A stretch of 64,000 bases of DNA, taken from contig CBDHDN010000012.1 in NCBI GenBank assembly GCA_965261585.1, forward strand, positions 1 to 64,000. Reading direction: 5' to 3'. A program made the translations under genes and the position numbers. Positions 62,756 to 64,000 of the stretch are shown here, piece by piece. The stretch is from CBDHDN01 sp965261585. Its GTDB lineage: Bacteria; Pseudomonadota; Alphaproteobacteria; UBA6615. Positions within the stretch are counted from its first letter, which is position 1. Each line of letters opens with the position of its first letter. The notes under the pieces are model-generated. The model was given only the letters and a program-made list of their open reading frames with translations. It had not been told where the DNA came from and did not search any database.

Positions 62756-63943
62756 CTACGACTGCAAGGCGGCGACGCCCGGCAGGGCCTTGCCTTCGAG
62801 CCATTCGAGGAACGCGCCGCCGGCCGTCGAGACGTAAGTCAGGCGGTCGATAACGCCGGCGTGGCGCAGCGCGGCGACGGTGTCGCCGCCGCCGGCGACC
62901 GACGTCAGTTGTCCGGCCGCCGTCTGTGCGGCGACCCGTTCGGCGACCGCGGTCGTCGCCGCGTCGAACGGCGCCACCTCGAACGCGCCGAGCGGGCCGT
63001 TCCAGACGAGCGTGCGGCACTTGGCCAGACGGTCGGCGAGCTCGCGCACCGTCTGCGGCCCGACGTCCAGGATCATCTGGTCCGCCGGTACGGCGTCGAT
63101 GGCGACAGTCGTCGTGGGCGTGCCCGCGGCCAGCGCCGCGGCGACGACCGAGTCGGTCGGCAGCATGATCTCGCAATCGCCCGCCTCGTCCGTGATCCGC
63201 CGCGCGGTCGCCGCCATGTCGTGCTCGCACAGCGAGCGCCCGACGGCCACGCCACGGGCGTTGAGGAACGTGTTCGCCATGCCGCCGCCGATGATCAGTA
63301 CGTCGACCCTGCGGATCAAGTTGCCCAGCAGCGCAAGCTTCGTCGAGATCTTGGCGCCGCCGACAATGGCGGCGACGGGCCGGGCGGGCGATTCCAGGGC
63401 GACGCCCAGGGCCTCCAGCTCCTCCTGCATCAGGCGCCCGGCCGCCGCCGGCAGCAGATGCGCCACCGCCTCGGTCGAGGCGTGGGCGCGATGGGCGGCG
63501 GAGAAGGCGTCGTTGACGTAGACGTCGCCGAACGACGCCAGCTGCCGTGCGAAGGCGGCGTCATTCGCTTCCTCCCCGGGATCGAAGCGCAAATTCTCCA
63601 GGACGATGACGTCGCCATTGGCGAGCCGAGCCACCGCGGCGGCGGCGGCGGCGCAGTCCGGCGCGAAGCCGACGGCGATGTCGCCGAGGCTCGCGGCCAG
63701 GGCGGCGGCGGCGGGCTCGAGCGACAGCGCCGGCACGACCTCGCCCTTGGGCCGGCCGAAATGCGAGACGACGACGACGACGCGCGCGCCCTTGCCCACG
63801 AGCTCTCGGACGGTCGGCGCCAGCCGGTCGAGCCGGGTCGTGTTGGTCACCCGGCCGTCGCGCATGGGCACGTTCAAATCGGCTCGCAGCAGCACCCGCT
63901 TGCCGGCAACGTCGATGTCATCGAGAGTGCGGAAGCCGCTCAT
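62756..63943 (-). CDS. pgk: Phosphoglycerate kinase
   Basis: Pgk transfers phosphate between 1,3-bisphosphoglycerate and ADP in glycolysis and gluconeogenesis. The 395-residue protein has VLLRADLNVPMRDGRVTNTTRL (cited in part), VVVVSHFGRPKGEV, FAPDCAAAAAAVARLANGDVIVLENLRFDPGEE with the LENLRF motif, and GGAKISTKLALLGNL. The nucleotide-binding GGDTVAALRHAG is near the end. ATG at 63943 (MSGFRTLDDIDVAGKRV). It converges with the histidine kinase, four bases apart. Confidence 0.96.
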   Translation of the reverse strand: MSGFRTLDDIDVAGKRVLLRADLNVPMRDGRVTNTTRLDRLAPTVRELVGKGARVVVVVSHFGRPKGEVVPALSLEPAAAALAASLGDIAVGFAPDCAAAAAAVARLANGDVIVLENLRFDPGEEANDAAFARQLASFGDVYVNDAFSAAHRAHASTEAVAHLLPAAAGRLMQEELEALGVALESPARPVAAIVGGAKISTKLALLGNLIRRVDVLIIGGGMANTFLNARGVAVGRSLCEHDMAATARRITDEAGDCEIMLPTDSVVAAALAAGTPTTTVAIDAVPADQMILDVGPQTVRELADRLAKCRTLVWNGPLGAFEVAPFDAATTAVAERVAAQTAAGQLTSVAGGGDTVAALRHAGVIDRLTYVSTAGGAFLEWLEGKALPGVAALQS

Positions 63944-64000
63944 GGTCTGCCTCGCCTCAGTACGCGTTCGCCGGACGCGTTGCACAGGCGCCATCGATTT

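Overview
The window is a high-GC bacterial chromosome segment. Its gene content and order point to an alphaproteobacterium, probably Rhodospirillales-like. This rests on an atpH-atpA pair, an sdhCDAB / mdh / sucCD-sucA-odhB-lpd TCA cluster, an asd + leuBDC + rplS-trmD-rimM-rpsP-ffh block, dapF-mtaB-ftsY, DUF484-xerC, DUF2336 paralogs and a DUF6494 protein. The taxonomy is inferred from gene content only.

Layout. 1-1528: a shattered atpA end and atpH on the minus strand. 1768-4599: an ISNCY-type insertion sequence interrupted by an IS3-family element. 4744-8807: an orphan kinase-like gene, a remnant of an ATP-grasp gene, priA and a transaldolase. 8824-10517: DUF484 and xerC. 10605-12208: an IS1380-family element inside a dispersed repeat. 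12312-13028: an FkbM methyltransferase. 13235-23986: lpd, odhB, sucA, sucD, sucC, mdh and zapE. 24140-26505: two small genes and a B12/radical-SAM gene. 26606-30193: sdhB, sdhA, sdhD, sdhC. 30194-32447: a 2.25-kb gene-free region with a hairpin repeat array, a DnaA-box cluster and a long, tetraloop-rich structured RNA candidate ending in an intrinsic terminator. 32448-36170: CitE-like lyase, pyridoxal kinase, LysE exporter, asd. 36256-37659: a second, intact copy of the ISNCY element. 37688-45457: a DUF962 protein, the leu genes and the ribosome/SRP block. 45981-50944: XRE regulator, dapF, mtaB, ftsY, AMP nucleosidase. 51230-55276: a structured leader plus a DUF4331-TPR-HupE operon. 55351-63943: yciB, a phage-type protein, a sugar-dehydrogenase-like protein, two DUF2336 genes, a PAS histidine kinase and pgk.

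Working together, the minus-strand block encodes most of the oxidative TCA cycle from 2-oxoglutarate to oxaloacetate. The asd/leu/dapF genes serve amino-acid synthesis, and the rpsP-rimM-trmD-rplS, ffh and ftsY genes serve translation and membrane targeting.

The most interesting unexplained signal is at about 30790-31890: roughly 1.1 kb with no credible ORF and more than a dozen stable hairpins capped by UUCG, CUCG, GCAA and GAAA loops, all consistent with plus-strand transcription. A second candidate regulatory RNA lies just upstream of the DUF4331 gene. Several conserved genes carry single-base frameshifts, two of them in G runs, and atpA is broken many times. Sequencing or assembly error is therefore a live explanation for the broken genes.
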